A stretch of DNA of 64,000 bases from Tubulanus polymorphus. Its lineage: Eukaryota; Nemertea; Palaeonemertea; Tubulaniformes; Tubulanidae. Shown here piece by piece: positions 47,343-59,050 of the stretch. Numbering within the stretch: position 1 is the first letter of the stretch; the number at the start of each line of letters is the position of its first letter. The position numbers were made by a program, and so were the translations under genes. The DNA lies in assembly GCF_964204645.1 (NCBI RefSeq), contig NC_134033.1, positions 3,903,631-3,967,630 of the forward strand. Direction: 5' to 3'. A model generated the notes under the pieces. That model was not told where the DNA came from, did no database searches, and worked only from the letters and a program-made list of their open reading frames with translations.

Positions 47343-48815
47343 AGTTTAAATTTCGTCCCGAAATTTTGAATTTAACCCAACTCGTGAATATCCCGCTGAT
47401 ACCTCTAGAACAAATCCTGAAAAAGAACATTAGTAAACAATTCATTATAACGAGTAACGAGTTTGACACTACAACGCATATTAAAGTTCATGATATAGTA
47501 TATCATAAAACCGCATTTAAAGTTCCGGATACCCAATCGGAAAAAAGTTCATTCGAGACCGCTGTCCCCGCACACTAAACACTCGAAAGTTAAGCACAAA
47601 ACAGTTCACAGTTTGAGTTTAGAATTTACCGCGAAGTGACGCAACAGCTACCAGACACAACAAGGTACGTCATGGACGGACGAATGACGTCATCCACCGC
47701 AGTTCCTCGAAGCGCGTACTGCTACGTTGATAGTACGGCAAAACACATTTATGTTCAGCTGAATACTTGCTCGCTATTCATAGACGCTATAGTACTACGG
47801 TTACTATATCGGAGTCTTTTCTCCACAGTTAATATAGAAACGGAACAGTAATGTATTCGCATCTTACGGCTTGAGCGAACAACATTCCATCGAATGTTAA
47901 TGTAACTACACGGGAGCCATCTTGAACACACTCGGCTTTACTCCGCTAAAATGTCTACGGAAATTATCACTTTTCTTCACATTTCGTATCGCATTGGCCA
48001 GGTGTCTTTGTCCACCCTTCATCACTTAAGTTTGTGAGTATATAGCAAGTCTTCGAGAGTGACAAACACCACTAACAATGGCAAGAATCGCATGACGAAT
48101 CATCGAGCATGATTCCATCCCGTTAAAACCAACGCCCAAAGTTCGCTGTTGTATGTCGTATATTCGCTCCGTTTCTTCGTTATTTGACGAATCGGCAAAT
48201 TAATATCACTCATCTCGACCAGAGCATACCAGTTGTTGGTTTATCATACTATCAATTGCGTCGAATAGAGTCTCAGGATACCTCCCAACAAGTCCCCATC
48301 TCCATATGGTCACTATCAGGGGGGTACCCGTCGACATCTATTGCGGTTGACAGAAGAAGGCATTCTTCCATCAAAGTGCTGTCATATCTCGACGGTCCCA
48401 TCTTCACACATCCGATAAGGGTACCTTACAATCAAATAAAAACACAGAGATTATATAAAAATTTCATAACTCTTCCTTTTCTATCTGACAATTAACAAGT
48501 TCTACTCAGACTACGGATAATAAACACTGGAGATTATTGATATTACGGCGATAGGCCAATAACACGACAGTTAAACCTATAATCTATGTTTATTTTATGG
48601 TTGTCTTTATCTCACATAACTTAAAGGCTTAATAGTACTTATTCCTAATATATTTGTGTTTCATCATCATATAATAACAACTTTCCGACAATTTTGCAGG
48701 ACATATGCATCCTGACCTTATTACTGATTAAATTATACTTACGTCAAATCCAATGAGGGCATTCGAGCACCCTTATTCAGAATAGCTACTCTTAAATAGC
48801 TTTCAAATACTGCCC
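47343..48815 (-). other. 1.5 kb non-coding 3' region of the retroelement
   Basis: Between the env stop and the 3' LTR there is no minus-strand frame of note. Plus-strand frames (47636-47851, 48184-48495) have no recognisable content. A perfect CRE-type TGACGTCA lies at 47685-47692. The region could hold an export or stability element, but nothing shows it. Confidence 0.5.
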
Positions 48816-51470
48816 TCAGTACAGATATGGGTACAGCCTACTGGCATCAGCCAATAGCGAATTCCTGGGAATCCCCACCGAATAGTCTGGTGGCGACAGA
48901 TCGCCGCCAGGGGAAGCTGTGAGTGCCAGTATACCGGGCCCATGCTCAGTCCGAGCCTCATCATGTATAACCACGATCTCGGGTTCCACTGACGAAACTG
49001 TCAGCTGGGTCGCTTCTCGTAGTTCGGTAGTAAACGACCGATAAACCGCAACAACCACAACCTTACTCGGAACTGACACGAGCTGTCTCATCGTGAAGAG
49101 ACTTACTCGTAGGGGAACCGAGCAGGAAGTCGGCAGATTATACATCGTCCCTTGCGAACAAGTCAGTTGCTTAGTCTGCCAGGTTAAGTTCAAGCGGGCG
49201 ACTCCACAAACGACTCGTAACGCAACCTTAGTAAGAGCTGGAGGCTCGAAACAACATCTCGTTTCACAACCGGACAATGTTAGTAGAGGCAAGTCCAATG
49301 TCTGAATTCCATTCTTAAGCCTTATGGCTAGCCTAACCGGATATTTTCCCGGTGAACAAGGTGCAGGCAAACAGTGTCGGCACCTATAGCACATAGCACG
49401 CAATAAAGGTCTGAACACAATTATAACTATACCTACTACAATAACTAAGAACAGGACGACATCGACGCGCACATTCTTGGCTGTGACAACCTCCCGAATG
49501 ACCGTATTATTCCAGCCACCTCGTTGTAGGTCATGGATAGCGGGGTGAACAGTCACCATAGCTTCAGCGGTCGGAAGAAGTCCTGCTCCCAGAATTGATA
49601 AGGACCCTTGCGACTTTAGCAAAACGAATATTGAGAGCAGCATGCTGCCCGCAGAGAGACCAATAGCGAGCCAAGTGAGCCACCCTGTACCGGTTCCAGA
49701 CGAAATAACAGGTTCAGAATGATCAAATAAAGCGTCTGCTTGCGATCGGTACAGTTTAGCGTCAGTTTGAACGGTTCTTGCTAACTTTTTGAAATCCATG
49801 CTAAATTTAGTGTCCACCGCAGCCACTTTTGACCAGTTATTAGCCTTGAAATCCAGACTAGGCAGCGGTGCGTATGGCGTTCCCTGGAACATTGTTGCTC
49901 CAGTAACGTTGGACACTACATTCTTTGAAAAGAAACTATGTAGGACTGGTAAATTAACAGCGTGCGCAATGGTCACCGTGTCTTGGTTAATACATTTGTT
50001 AATTCTACCGGGCACAAAAAATTTTGATCCACGCAATGCACATGCACACCCAATTTTTACCAAACAAAAACGACATGCTTTTATTGCTTTTGGTGACTTG
50101 CCAGGGCAGGCGAGAGTCCAAAAATCGTCAGTGCCTGAAACAACAAAATAGCCATCCCCTACGTCGACTGCCAGTTCGGCCAGGCCCTGGACCTCATACC
50201 GTATGTGGCATAAGGCTAGCACCTGTGAGGGTTTATCGAAGAAAAGGCTACTCAGGCATGATTCTACGGTTGCTTCGCGCATGGACACGCGCTGCCGGCA
50301 AGTCATCACATCGGTTCCATAACAAGTAGCAAATATATCGTGACCCATTTCAGTGTAGTAACTACCGTCCCTAGTAGCGCCAAAATAAGGGGCTGTACCA
50401 ACAATCATTGAAGTGTTATAGGACGTTGCGTTTATTGGCACTGGCATTAAGACAACCGAGTATAAATCAAAATATGTCTGACCAGATTGCAAGGGGATTT
50501 TGATTGATATGTAAACAAATTTATCGGTCTTAGAAAAGCACACATCCTTAACTATGTAATAATAGCCTACATCCCTATTAGCTATTGAAAACCCAGAATG
50601 CATCCTATTTAATTTTTCGGACACATCGTCAAGAACCTTCGAAACCATTTTTGGATTAACCAGGGCTCTAGGCAAATATCCCTCCAATAACTTTTCAACC
50701 CCCTGCAACCACTCACTGGAAACTGCCGTCAGTCGTTCCACTAGGATGATATTTCTTATTGTCATGTCAGACGCCAATGCTAGCATACTCGCATCGACAC
50801 TTTGCTTTAGCAGTGTCGTTCGAATTGATTTAAGTTCTTTTGAATTGGCCACGTATGCAGAGGTCAGGCTACTGATTCGTTTGTCAGTCGCGTTAATAAA
50901 TGAAGAGAGTGTCCCCTGTATGTGGGTGATTTGATCCGAATTCAACTTGACTATTTTTTCTACTTTTTCGACGTGATTTTCTACTTGCTGAACTTCATCT
51001 TCGGTAGCAGTACCGAACAAGGAAGACGAAATCGATCCGATAAATGAAAGTGGTGCACGTTTGACCCTGCGCCCACTGGCGTGTCGTTTCTTTCGTGAGT
51101 CGGTATCTGCAGCATCAGGTATCATTTGTCTCATATCAGCCAATTGTCCCCTGATATGGGTCAACGTGTCTAACTGTAGGCGATGCGCCTCACGAAACAT
51201 TTCCAAATAGCCGGAGCAGTGAGAACGAAGTTCTGGCTGGACAAGAGAACAGCGTAGCCGCAAGCCTTTACTCGGGGGGTCATTAACAACTAGCCATGGT
51301 ATCGCGAACGTGTGAAACCAGGCACTGTCGCCATTATGGACTCCTCCAATCCGATGAAAGGCGACACCATAGTTTGGCCTCAAGACCGTCGAGGGCATCA
51401 GACAATAGGCCGACGACCATGTGGCCACCAAGATTACGACAATTTGCATCCTGAAAAATAGGGATAGCAA
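48816..51470 (-). CDS. env: Envelope glycoprotein, F-protein-like
   Basis: An 884-codon frame directly after pol. It shows a signal peptide (residues 8-25), a furin-type cleavage site RRVKR (about residues 131-137), just after it a hydrophobic fusion-peptide-like segment followed by a heptad-rich helix, then cysteine-rich ectodomain, a membrane segment (WLAIGLSAGSMLLSIFVLL, about residue 608) and a second hydrophobic segment (VVLFLVIVVGIVIIVF, about residue 680), with a long C-terminal tail. This layout fits the baculovirus-F-like class I fusion proteins of insect errantiviruses. The second Met (51449) lies right after a pyrimidine-rich splice acceptor (CCCTATTTTTCAG), so env is probably made from a spliced RNA starting there. 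The frame is fully open. Confidence 0.85.
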   Translation of the reverse strand: MLSLFFRMQIVVILVATWSSAYCLMPSTVLRPNYGVAFHRIGGVHNGDSAWFHTFAIPWLVVNDPPSKGLRLRCSLVQPELRSHCSGYLEMFREAHRLQLDTLTHIRGQLADMRQMIPDAADTDSRKKRHASGRRVKRAPLSFIGSISSSLFGTATEDEVQQVENHVEKVEKIVKLNSDQITHIQGTLSSFINATDKRISSLTSAYVANSKELKSIRTTLLKQSVDASMLALASDMTIRNIILVERLTAVSSEWLQGVEKLLEGYLPRALVNPKMVSKVLDDVSEKLNRMHSGFSIANRDVGYYYIVKDVCFSKTDKFVYISIKIPLQSGQTYFDLYSVVLMPVPINATSYNTSMIVGTAPYFGATRDGSYYTEMGHDIFATCYGTDVMTCRQRVSMREATVESCLSSLFFDKPSQVLALCHIRYEVQGLAELAVDVGDGYFVVSGTDDFWTLACPGKSPKAIKACRFCLVKIGCACALRGSKFFVPGRINKCINQDTVTIAHAVNLPVLHSFFSKNVVSNVTGATMFQGTPYAPLPSLDFKANNWSKVAAVDTKFSMDFKKLARTVQTDAKLYRSQADALFDHSEPVISSGTGTGWLTWLAIGLSAGSMLLSIFVLLKSQGSLSILGAGLLPTAEAMVTVHPAIHDLQRGGWNNTVIREVVTAKNVRVDVVLFLVIVVGIVIIVFRPLLRAMCYRCRHCLPAPCSPGKYPVRLAIRLKNGIQTLDLPLLTLSGCETRCCFEPPALTKVALRVVCGVARLNLTWQTKQLTCSQGTMYNLPTSCSVPLRVSLFTMRQLVSVPSKVVVVAVYRSFTTELREATQLTVSSVEPEIVVIHDEARTEHGPGILALTASPGGDLSPPDYSVGIPRNSLLADASRLYPYLY

Positions 51471-51495
51471 GAATCAGTAATCTCGAAACCACGTA

Positions 51496-54400
51496 CTAGT
51501 CGTCTCTTTCTCGACGTCTCTTCTTATTTTTACGAGTTTTTCGCTTCACTTTAGCGGCATGGTCATCCCAATAGGCTCGAATGATTTCAGGAGGCAGGTT
51601 TTCGGCTGGCTCAAACGTGTTCTCATTATCGTCATAGCCAACCCATTTTATAAGATATTTCAGAATGCCTTTCTCTTTTTTGTGACGAATCACTCGTTCT
51701 ACATAATAGATTGGCTCAACCGGATTCGCAGGCTGATTTTGATCGCCCGGATCATCCGGTGCGAGGACAGGCCCCTCCTCAGGTTGATCCCCGTCCTCCC
51801 TGTCAATAGGTGGATTCTCAGGTATGTCGTCCTCGAGCGGCCTAATGTCCGTTGAAAAGAAATGCTTCATTCTATTACAATGTACTGGGACGGCCAACTC
51901 TTGATTCCTCTCATTCTCCAAAATGAAAGATACAGGAGAAATCTGTCGGACAATTCGATAAGGGCCCGTCCATTGATGAAGCAATTTCTTACTAAGCCTC
52001 TTTATTTTCTTTGGAGTGAATAGCAACACTTGATCACCTACTGCGAAATTTGGGGGAACGGCAGTCCTGTCGAAACGTTCCTTCATCTTCTCCTGCGCCT
52101 TTTTGATATTAGCATTGGCCAACTTCCTGGCCTCTTTTAACTTTGGCAACATTGCTTGGACAAAGCCTCCCGCATCAAAGTAAACGTCCCTCGGATTAAG
52201 TAAAGCAACGTCCATCGGCAACCTCGGTTCTCGGCCATACATGAGGTAGAATGGCGAGTATTGCGACGTATCCGAAGCTGGACTTACCCGATATGCAAAT
52301 AGAATGGGGTAAAGGTATTCGTCCCAATCGGTTTGGCGTTCATTGCAGTACATGCTCAGAGCCTTAACAATCACAAGATTCATGTGCTCGACTTGTCCCT
52401 GAGTTTGTGGTCTATACGCACTGGACCGTGCCCGTGGCGTATTACATAGCCGCGAAACCTCGCTGACTAATTTACTCAGGAAATTTGTTCCGCGATCGCT
52501 CTGCAAAACAGAGGGCGCCCCATGGCGACAAATGATTTGTTCATAAAAGATCGTAGCGACCGTCGTGGCTTCTTGATTAGTCATAGCAAAAGCTTCAACC
52601 CACTTTGTAAGATAGTCGACAAAGACCAATATGTATTTATTTCCCGAGTCCGTTGTTGGAAAAGGACCACAGACATCCATTGAGACTCTATCCCACGGCC
52701 CTGTGACAGCTATGGGGTTAACCGGGGCCCTAATGGGCTTCCCTGGCTGATTCTTAGTCGCACAGTCCTTACAGGATTTAATCCAATTTTCAACGTCTCG
52801 ATACATACCATGCCATTAATACCTTGCTCGCAAGGTTTCGTAGGTCCGTTTGTGACCCAAGTGACCGCCAGTCATTGAATCATGACCAGCCTCTAACATT
52901 TCCGCATACATACTTTTAGGTATGACCAACTGACGAGGCCCATCAGCCTCAATTTTCTTTTTAGAGTCCACATGGTAAAGAACTCCATCATCGTCAACAA
53001 AGAAGTAGTCTGACTGCAAAATAATTCTCCGGGCTTCCTTGTCGTCATCTGGCAAGGTACCATCAAGTAAATAGTCTATAAGACACACTAATTGTAAATC
53101 AGACCGCTGGAGCTCGCCCATGTTGACGGGTACAGGCCACTCATTGTCAGCCTCGAGAGCACACGTGTCGATAGTGTCTTCCATACTATCAGAGATGGGA
53201 TACGGGCGACGAGAGAGCCCATCGGCGTTCCCGTTTGCCTTGCCTGGACGATGCGATATGGAGTAGTCAAATTGCTCTAAGTAGAGTGCAATACGGCCAA
53301 CACGACCCGAAAGTGTTTTCATGGTCTGAAGATACCGTAAGCAACTGTGGTCTGTGATAATCTCAAAATGATATCCCCGTAAGTAGGGTTCAAACTTTTT
53401 GACTCCTGCTGCAACAGCTAAGAGTTCACGGTCCGTTGTAGAATAATTTTTCTCCGCTTTATTCAATCCTCGCCCCGCATATGCAATTGCTCTTTCTTGC
53501 CCATCCTGGACCTGCGCCAGGACCATGCCGATACCTTCATCGGAGGCATCAGTATATAATAAAAATGGCGATGCCCCATAAATGGGGAAGGCCAATACTG
53601 GGGCTTCGAGCATCGCTTGCTTAAGGGTGTCGAAAGCCTGTTGACAAGAAGCGTCCCATCTATACGGCACGCCTTTCTTAGTCAACTGGTGTAAGGGGGC
53701 CGCCATAGTGCTGTAACCTTTACAAAAACGCCGATAATAATTGGTGAACCCCAGAAAACTTCGTAGTTCTTTTAAAGTCGTGGGGACAGGCCATTCCTGT
53801 ACGGCTGCTACCTTTTCCGGGTCAGTAGCGATCCCGTCCTTAGATATTCGATGCCCAAGGAAGTCAATGGTTTTGACAGCAAACCGACATTTCTTGGGAT
53901 TTAGGCGAAGGCCTGACTCACGAAATCGATCGAAAATTTGAGCCAGGTGAATTAAATGACCATCAAAAGAATTCGAGTAACAGATAATATCGTCCAAATA
54001 TACTAGACAAAATTTCCCAACCAAGACTCTCAGCAGACCACCAGTCAACCGCTGAAAGGTAGATGGCGCCGATTTCAGACCAAATGGGAGTACCTTAAAT
54101 TCCAAAAGAGACGACTGTGTTATAAAAGCAGTCTTATCCCTACTGGCCTCGTCAACTTCAACTTGCCAGTAGCCACTCAGAAAATCAAGTGAGCTAAAGA
54201 ATGTAGGTGCCGCTTGACCAACCTGAGCCAAGAGATCATCGATTCTAGGCAGGGGAAAAGAGTCTGAACGGGTGACAGCATTCAATCCCCGATAGTCAAC
54301 ACAGAATCTCCACTTGACATCTCCGTCCGGGCTCTTTTTCCGAACGAGAACGACCGGGGCAGCCCATGGGCTAGTACTATGCTGTACTATCCCCATGTCT

Positions 54401-56553
54401 AACATCTGTTTGACATGCGTGTCAATAACTTCTTGCATGGCCGGAGAGGCTCTATAAGGCCTTTTCCGAATTGGGGCCGCGTCCCCTGTGTCAATGACGT
54501 GTTTGACTAAGTCAGTTTTACCAAGTTCGTCCGGTGTTCGTGCAAAAATGTCCCGATACGATCGTATTAGTTCAAGAAGTTCCGCTTTCTGTGATACAGA
54601 AAGGTCCGAGTCTGACATATCTATTTCCGGTATCCCAATGTCAGCAGATGTCTGAGGGTAGTCCACATGTGTGACAGACACCTCTGGAGGTCGGGTCAGC
54701 TGTCCCGAATTCCCTTCATTCTTCAGGGATTGGTCAAGTGACCACCCATCTGTCCATAAGTGGCCAAGACACATATCCTCATAGAGGGTGACATGTCGTG
54801 ATGTGGGATTCATGACCCGAACCGGAATGCCTGATTGCGTAACGTCGACAACTGACCTTGCACTCATAAGATCATGTGCCCTTAATTGATTTGCCGGCTC
54901 AAAGACTGCCACCGATGCTTGTGTCCTGTCAATCGAGTACTTTCCGTCTATGATGGCCTCACACGAGGGGGGAATGACAGTCATTCGCGTAACCTTGACG
55001 GACGAAGATTTGCCCAAATTGACAGTATTGTTGAAGTAAATTGCATCGGCCCCTGGTAACAAAAGGGCCTTTCTTGCATAATCAATAACTGCCTGGTTTT
55101 GTTCCAAGAAATCAGCTCCAAGAATTACATCGGACGTGATACCGTCTACCACGTACATAGAGTGCGTAATTTCCAAATTGCCTAACACAAAATCCACACA
55201 AATAACTCCTCTCAGGTCAAATTTAGTTCCATCTACCCCACGGGCAGATTGGAATTGACCGACCTGCAAAGGGCCATTTGATATCTGAGGATGAGTCGTA
55301 AAATAATCGTTCGATAATACAGATATTTCGGCGCCCGTGTCGATCAAAATACTTAACGGTGTCCCCGAATGGCTACCTGTCACTCGGTTAGCGACAGTTG
55401 CCATGATCGACGGGGAATAAACCTCTTGTTCAATAGCATTATTCTGACTAGAAAGAGACCATATGTCGTTGGTTGGCGTGTTACCTAACGTCGTCGTAAT
55501 AGGTGGAAGTTGTTCCTGATAGTGAATAGTAGGTTGAAACTCGGAGTTCGAATCTCCTATTCCAACATTGTCGTTGGTTGGCATAATCGGTTCAGACGTG
55601 GGGACAACCTGACCTCTGTCCTGTGCGTTGGACATTTCATTACTGATTGGTTGATGAAAACCGCTGGTATTCGAGGTGACAGGACGATCCCGTTCTTTTT
55701 CGAATAACTGACAACAATTTTTTTTTGTTGACACCTGATTTGATACATTTGATACGACAGTCTCCGTATCATGATGATCATTACGACATTCCGACCGTGA
55801 ACTTTTATTACTTAAATCAACTGACACTAGGTCACATTGTACCGCTGATTCGGAAGTTACCGGGTACTTATATTGATCAAGAGTGCGTTCGTGACAATTC
55901 AATTGAGACTTCTTATCTCTAAAAAGGTCATCTTCTGCCGAATCCGTCGGACCATTAACCCCTCTAGAGTGTGACCTATCAACACTAATATTGTCACCCG
56001 AGCACGCCATATCTGCACGTACCTCCTGCAATTCAACCGGATCGCTAAATGTGACCCTCCTGTGTCTCTTTACAGGCTCTCTAGTAACCGACAACTGGGA
56101 ATTATTCATCCAGCTGTCCTCAAAATTGGATCCCCGATCCATATAAAAATTTCCATCAAACGACAACTGGGTATTGTCCCTCCAGCTGTCCCCAAAGTTA
56201 CGATCTTGAATGTCATAAACGTCATCGGCACCCCATGAATGAGTGTGATAATCAATAAACTTATTTAAATGTATAGGTTCATTTTCATCTAAGTAATCTA
56301 CATTACAGTTCCCCTCAGGTTCAAAATAAAGAGAAAATGAGTCAGCTAGCATGTTGCCCTGATCAAATGACATGTCGAATATATCATCCCTATCGTCCTC
56401 AAAATAATCATCAACATCATTAAAAATATAATCGTCGATTACAGGACTGTCATCGTCATATCTATGATATGAATATGAGTCGTCCCACCAAAAATCACTC
56501 CTTATCGCCGAATCGGGCGAGGGCTCTGTTGACCATTCATTGCGCGACCCCAC
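51496..56553 (-). pseudogene. pol: Pol polyprotein with one in-frame stop
   Basis: One frame of about 1,685 codons interrupted only by TAA at 52816-52818. Order: a ~390-residue acidic, Asp/Tyr-rich N-terminal extension; retroviral protease (LIDTGAEISVL, about residue 403); reverse transcriptase (FCVDYRGLN; YLDD about residue 851); RNase H (YTDASDEG, about residue 1002); integrase with HHCC finger, DDE core (SMDVCGP, LQSDRGTNF, GQVEHMN), GPY/F module and a C-terminal chromodomain (YYVERVIRHKKEKG...YLIKWVGYDDNENTFEP). The stop lies inside the HHCC finger, between its His and Cys pairs, and cuts integrase from RT. Expressed relative to gag by a frame change; the upstream frame overlaps the end of the gag zinc-knuckle frame by about 50 bases. 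Confidence 0.92.
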
Positions 56554-57661
56554 CCTTGTCGGTCCATAGGATGAGGTCCCCGGTCGTTTCCCTGACTAAA
56601 TGTTCGATTAGCCCCTTGGGAACCACGTCCAATATTCTGTGACCGAAACTGGCCCCGACCATAGTTCTGGGGACGGCGATTATCACGCTGAAATGCGTCC
56701 CGGTTTGGCGAGACCCGCGACCTTTGTTGGTCGTAACGCCAAGTTGGACAATTCCTGGCGTAATGACCGGGGGCGTGACATTGGTAGCACACCACCTGCC
56801 CATCTTGCGACCGTTGTGATGGACGGTTCTCGCTATAATAAGTACCCCTATCATCCCGCTGAGTTCGGGTAGACTTTTGTGTGTCCATGATTTGGCGGAA
56901 CATGTCCCGTAGCTCGTCATGACATCCCCTATCGCCTTATTTGGTTCGGTCCCAATTTGCGATATCTTGGGAGACGACAGGGCCTTTCGTTGTTCGATAT
57001 GTTCAGCCATTATGGCTGCCTCCCATGCATCCCTAAAAGTTGTTGGACGTTGCGACAACAGATAGACTGAAATGTCAGGCCGAGAGTTATTGATCAATAA
57101 CATCTTTTTCTGGTGGTCCGAGAACTTCAAACTTGAGGCCACCCGATCAATTTCCTCCGCAAACCTATCGACCGGTTGCGTTTCCCCCTGTCGCATTGTC
57201 GTCAAGGCCGACTCCTTGACCAAGGCCCACGAGGTAGGGCTAAATTGCGTGCAAAATGCATGGACAATATGCTCCCAGGGAGTGGTAATTTTTGTGCCGG
57301 TCGAATCGGTCGCCTGATCAATGCGGAGGTCATTGAATAGAACTAGGGCTGGGCCAGCCAAAAACCAATACAACTGTTTCTTTTTGGCATTTTCGTCCCA
57401 GCCTCTCAGATCGGCCAAACGATTGAACCCTCTGAACCAATCAGAGACGCACTGACTGTCTCGTCCTGTAAATTTCGGGAGCATGGAAAAGTTCATAAAC
57501 GCGGTGGCCGTGTCCACCTGTTCGCGTAAGCCCGAGAGGGCCTCTAAAACCGTGCCATTGCTAATTGGGGGGTGACCCTGTGGGCTCCCTCCTGTAGAGG
57601 TTTGCCCCTGCAAGCCACCCGCATCGTCCGACCCGTATGTTGTCCCGCTTCTAGTTGCCAT
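56502..57661 (-). pseudogene. gag: Gag: capsid region and zinc knuckle in different frames
   Basis: The frame from 57661 encodes a typical Ty3-type gag capsid region (about residues 60-240, including FTGRDSQCVSDWFRGFNRLA and LKFSDHQKKMLLINN). The nucleocapsid part, with a CCHC knuckle (CYQCHAPGHYARNC) and Arg/Gln/Gly-rich flanks, is in another frame (open to 56502). The change lies at about 56913-56940; no classical slippery heptamer was seen there, so a one-base indel in this copy is more likely than programmed frameshifting. A second frame change, between nucleocapsid and pol, falls in the 56553-56502 overlap and may be programmed. Confidence 0.85.
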
Positions 57662-57719
57662 TTTCTAAACCAGAGTAATCAAATTATTATTATTCCTACG
57701 ATGATGCTACTTTTAAATT

Positions 57720-58517
57720 CTAAACCTGATCCTGGCGATCAGCCCAACAAAGTAGGTTATCCCAAGTACGGGCAACCTCCTCCACCGTAATCTCTTCCCT
57801 TAAAAATGACGAAAGAATGTCATCAATCTCCTCAAAAATCCACGAAGTGCAAGGGCCAAGGGCAGACTGACTTTCAGAAAATCGGCCTATACCCCCGCTG
57901 GGCGACAGATCCAACGATTGGTCACCCGCAGACGCACCTAAGGACAGGTCTACTGGAAAACTTTGGACAGGTGCGCCCAAATGTCCGCCCAACAGTTGGC
58001 CCGCTACAGGCGTAACAATTGCTAATGGTCTGTTTAAAGATCGAGTTGCAGACAGGTCTGCCGGTTGCTCTGAGTCGAACTGATCAATCCCTATAGGTGA
58101 ACCAGGCGGCACCGAACAACAGCATGAAAAGCTTGAGTCGCTGGAACCGGTTGATCCAGCTGATGACGGCGGCCGTGTGAAAGGTTCACCAGTCCGTATC
58201 GAGCTATTTCGGTTCGAATCCGTACCCGAAGGACTTAGGGGCGGAGAAGGGGTCACTGAAGACGAGCAAGTACAATTTACCTGGTCCTGAAAAACCGCTA
58301 ACGTTGGGCACTCACAATACAAACAACTATCCAAAAAGTCAAAGTCTGAAGACTGAGAAGTTGGAGTCCCAGCACTGGTCCCAGGGGAAGCAGTTATGAT
58401 GGTAGGTGTTGCGGGTGCTAAACTCACAGTAGTGAGACACCTTTTTCGGGGTAGTGTACTCCAATAACCAGTGCTACGACGTTTGTTTGTGCACCTTACC
58501 GGAATCGACCCCGACAT
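57720..58517 (-). CDS. Accessory ORF3 of the retroelement, 265 aa
   Basis: Ser/Pro/Thr-rich, probably disordered protein with Cys-rich clusters (CLYCECP, NCTCSS, SFSCCCS) in its middle. Two PxDLS motifs (QPADLSAT near 58056 and FPVDLSLG near 57950) match the CtBP co-repressor binding consensus. The C-terminus has an acidic/hydrophobic helix (WIFEEIDDILSSFLREE). It lies about 60 bases upstream of gag. No family recognised; a regulatory role is inferred only from motifs. Confidence 0.55.
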   Translation of the reverse strand: MSGSIPVRCTNKRRSTGYWSTLPRKRCLTTVSLAPATPTIITASPGTSAGTPTSQSSDFDFLDSCLYCECPTLAVFQDQVNCTCSSSVTPSPPLSPSGTDSNRNSSIRTGEPFTRPPSSAGSTGSSDSSFSCCCSVPPGSPIGIDQFDSEQPADLSATRSLNRPLAIVTPVAGQLLGGHLGAPVQSFPVDLSLGASAGDQSLDLSPSGGIGRFSESQSALGPCTSWIFEEIDDILSSFLREEITVEEVARTWDNLLCWADRQDQV

Positions 58518-58609
58518 TAACGTACTAACTTACAAATAATAATCACCAAAAAGAAAATTATACAATTCGAGTTTAATTGCTTATTATAATTTCAATAAAT
58601 AACCCCAAT

Positions 58610-59050
58610 TTAATCAAAGTAGCTGTATATTCGCGACTTATCAGCCAACAATACGTTATGGTCAGGGATAGCACATAAACTGAAATCCCCCTGATCCCAG
58701 GTAGACGTATAAGTATTAAGCCCGCTGGGTGGAGGGTTCGAATCCCTCAGAGTCTGTCCGACCGCTCCGTCGTTATTGGTACCCTTTGTGCTGAGTGGGT
58801 TTGAATCCCACAGTGGCTGTTCAACAGCTCTGTCGTTGGTAATACCCTTGATGCTAAGTGGGTTCGAATCCCACAGTGGCTGTTCAGCAGCTCTGTTGTT
58901 AGTGGTCCCCTTGGTGCTAAGTGGGTTCGAATCCCACAGTGGCTCCCTTAAATGAGCTGGTACCTCCCAACTAGACTTGGGGACTGGGGCAAGCGTGTGC
59001 GTCTTGGACACCGTTGCCCCACAGTAACCACGCCTCAACCCAGCTGACAT
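58610..59050 (-). CDS. Accessory ORF2 with WDSNPL repeats, 146 aa
   Basis: The middle of the protein is built on four ~21-residue repeats with EQPLWDSNPLSTKG-type cores (the last is TLRDSNPP). Each core is the antisense reading of a tRNA T-arm-like hairpin. The flanks (SAGLRRGYCGATVSK; DHNVLLADKSRIYSYF) are not repetitive. No family recognised; the repeats may be constrained by RNA or DNA structure more than by protein function. Confidence 0.5.
   Translation of the reverse strand: MSAGLRRGYCGATVSKTHTLAPVPKSSWEVPAHLREPLWDSNPLSTKGTTNNRAAEQPLWDSNPLSIKGITNDRAVEQPLWDSNPLSTKGTNNDGAVGQTLRDSNPPPSGLNTYTSTWDQGDFSLCAIPDHNVLLADKSRIYSYFD

Noticed and set aside
48184..48495. 103-codon plus-strand frame downstream of env
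   Set aside because: Antisense to the retroelement, no domain, composition not protein-like.
56925..56940. Programmed -1 frameshift site between gag capsid and nucleocapsid
   Set aside because: No X-XXY-YYZ heptamer in the correct phase; an indel is simpler.
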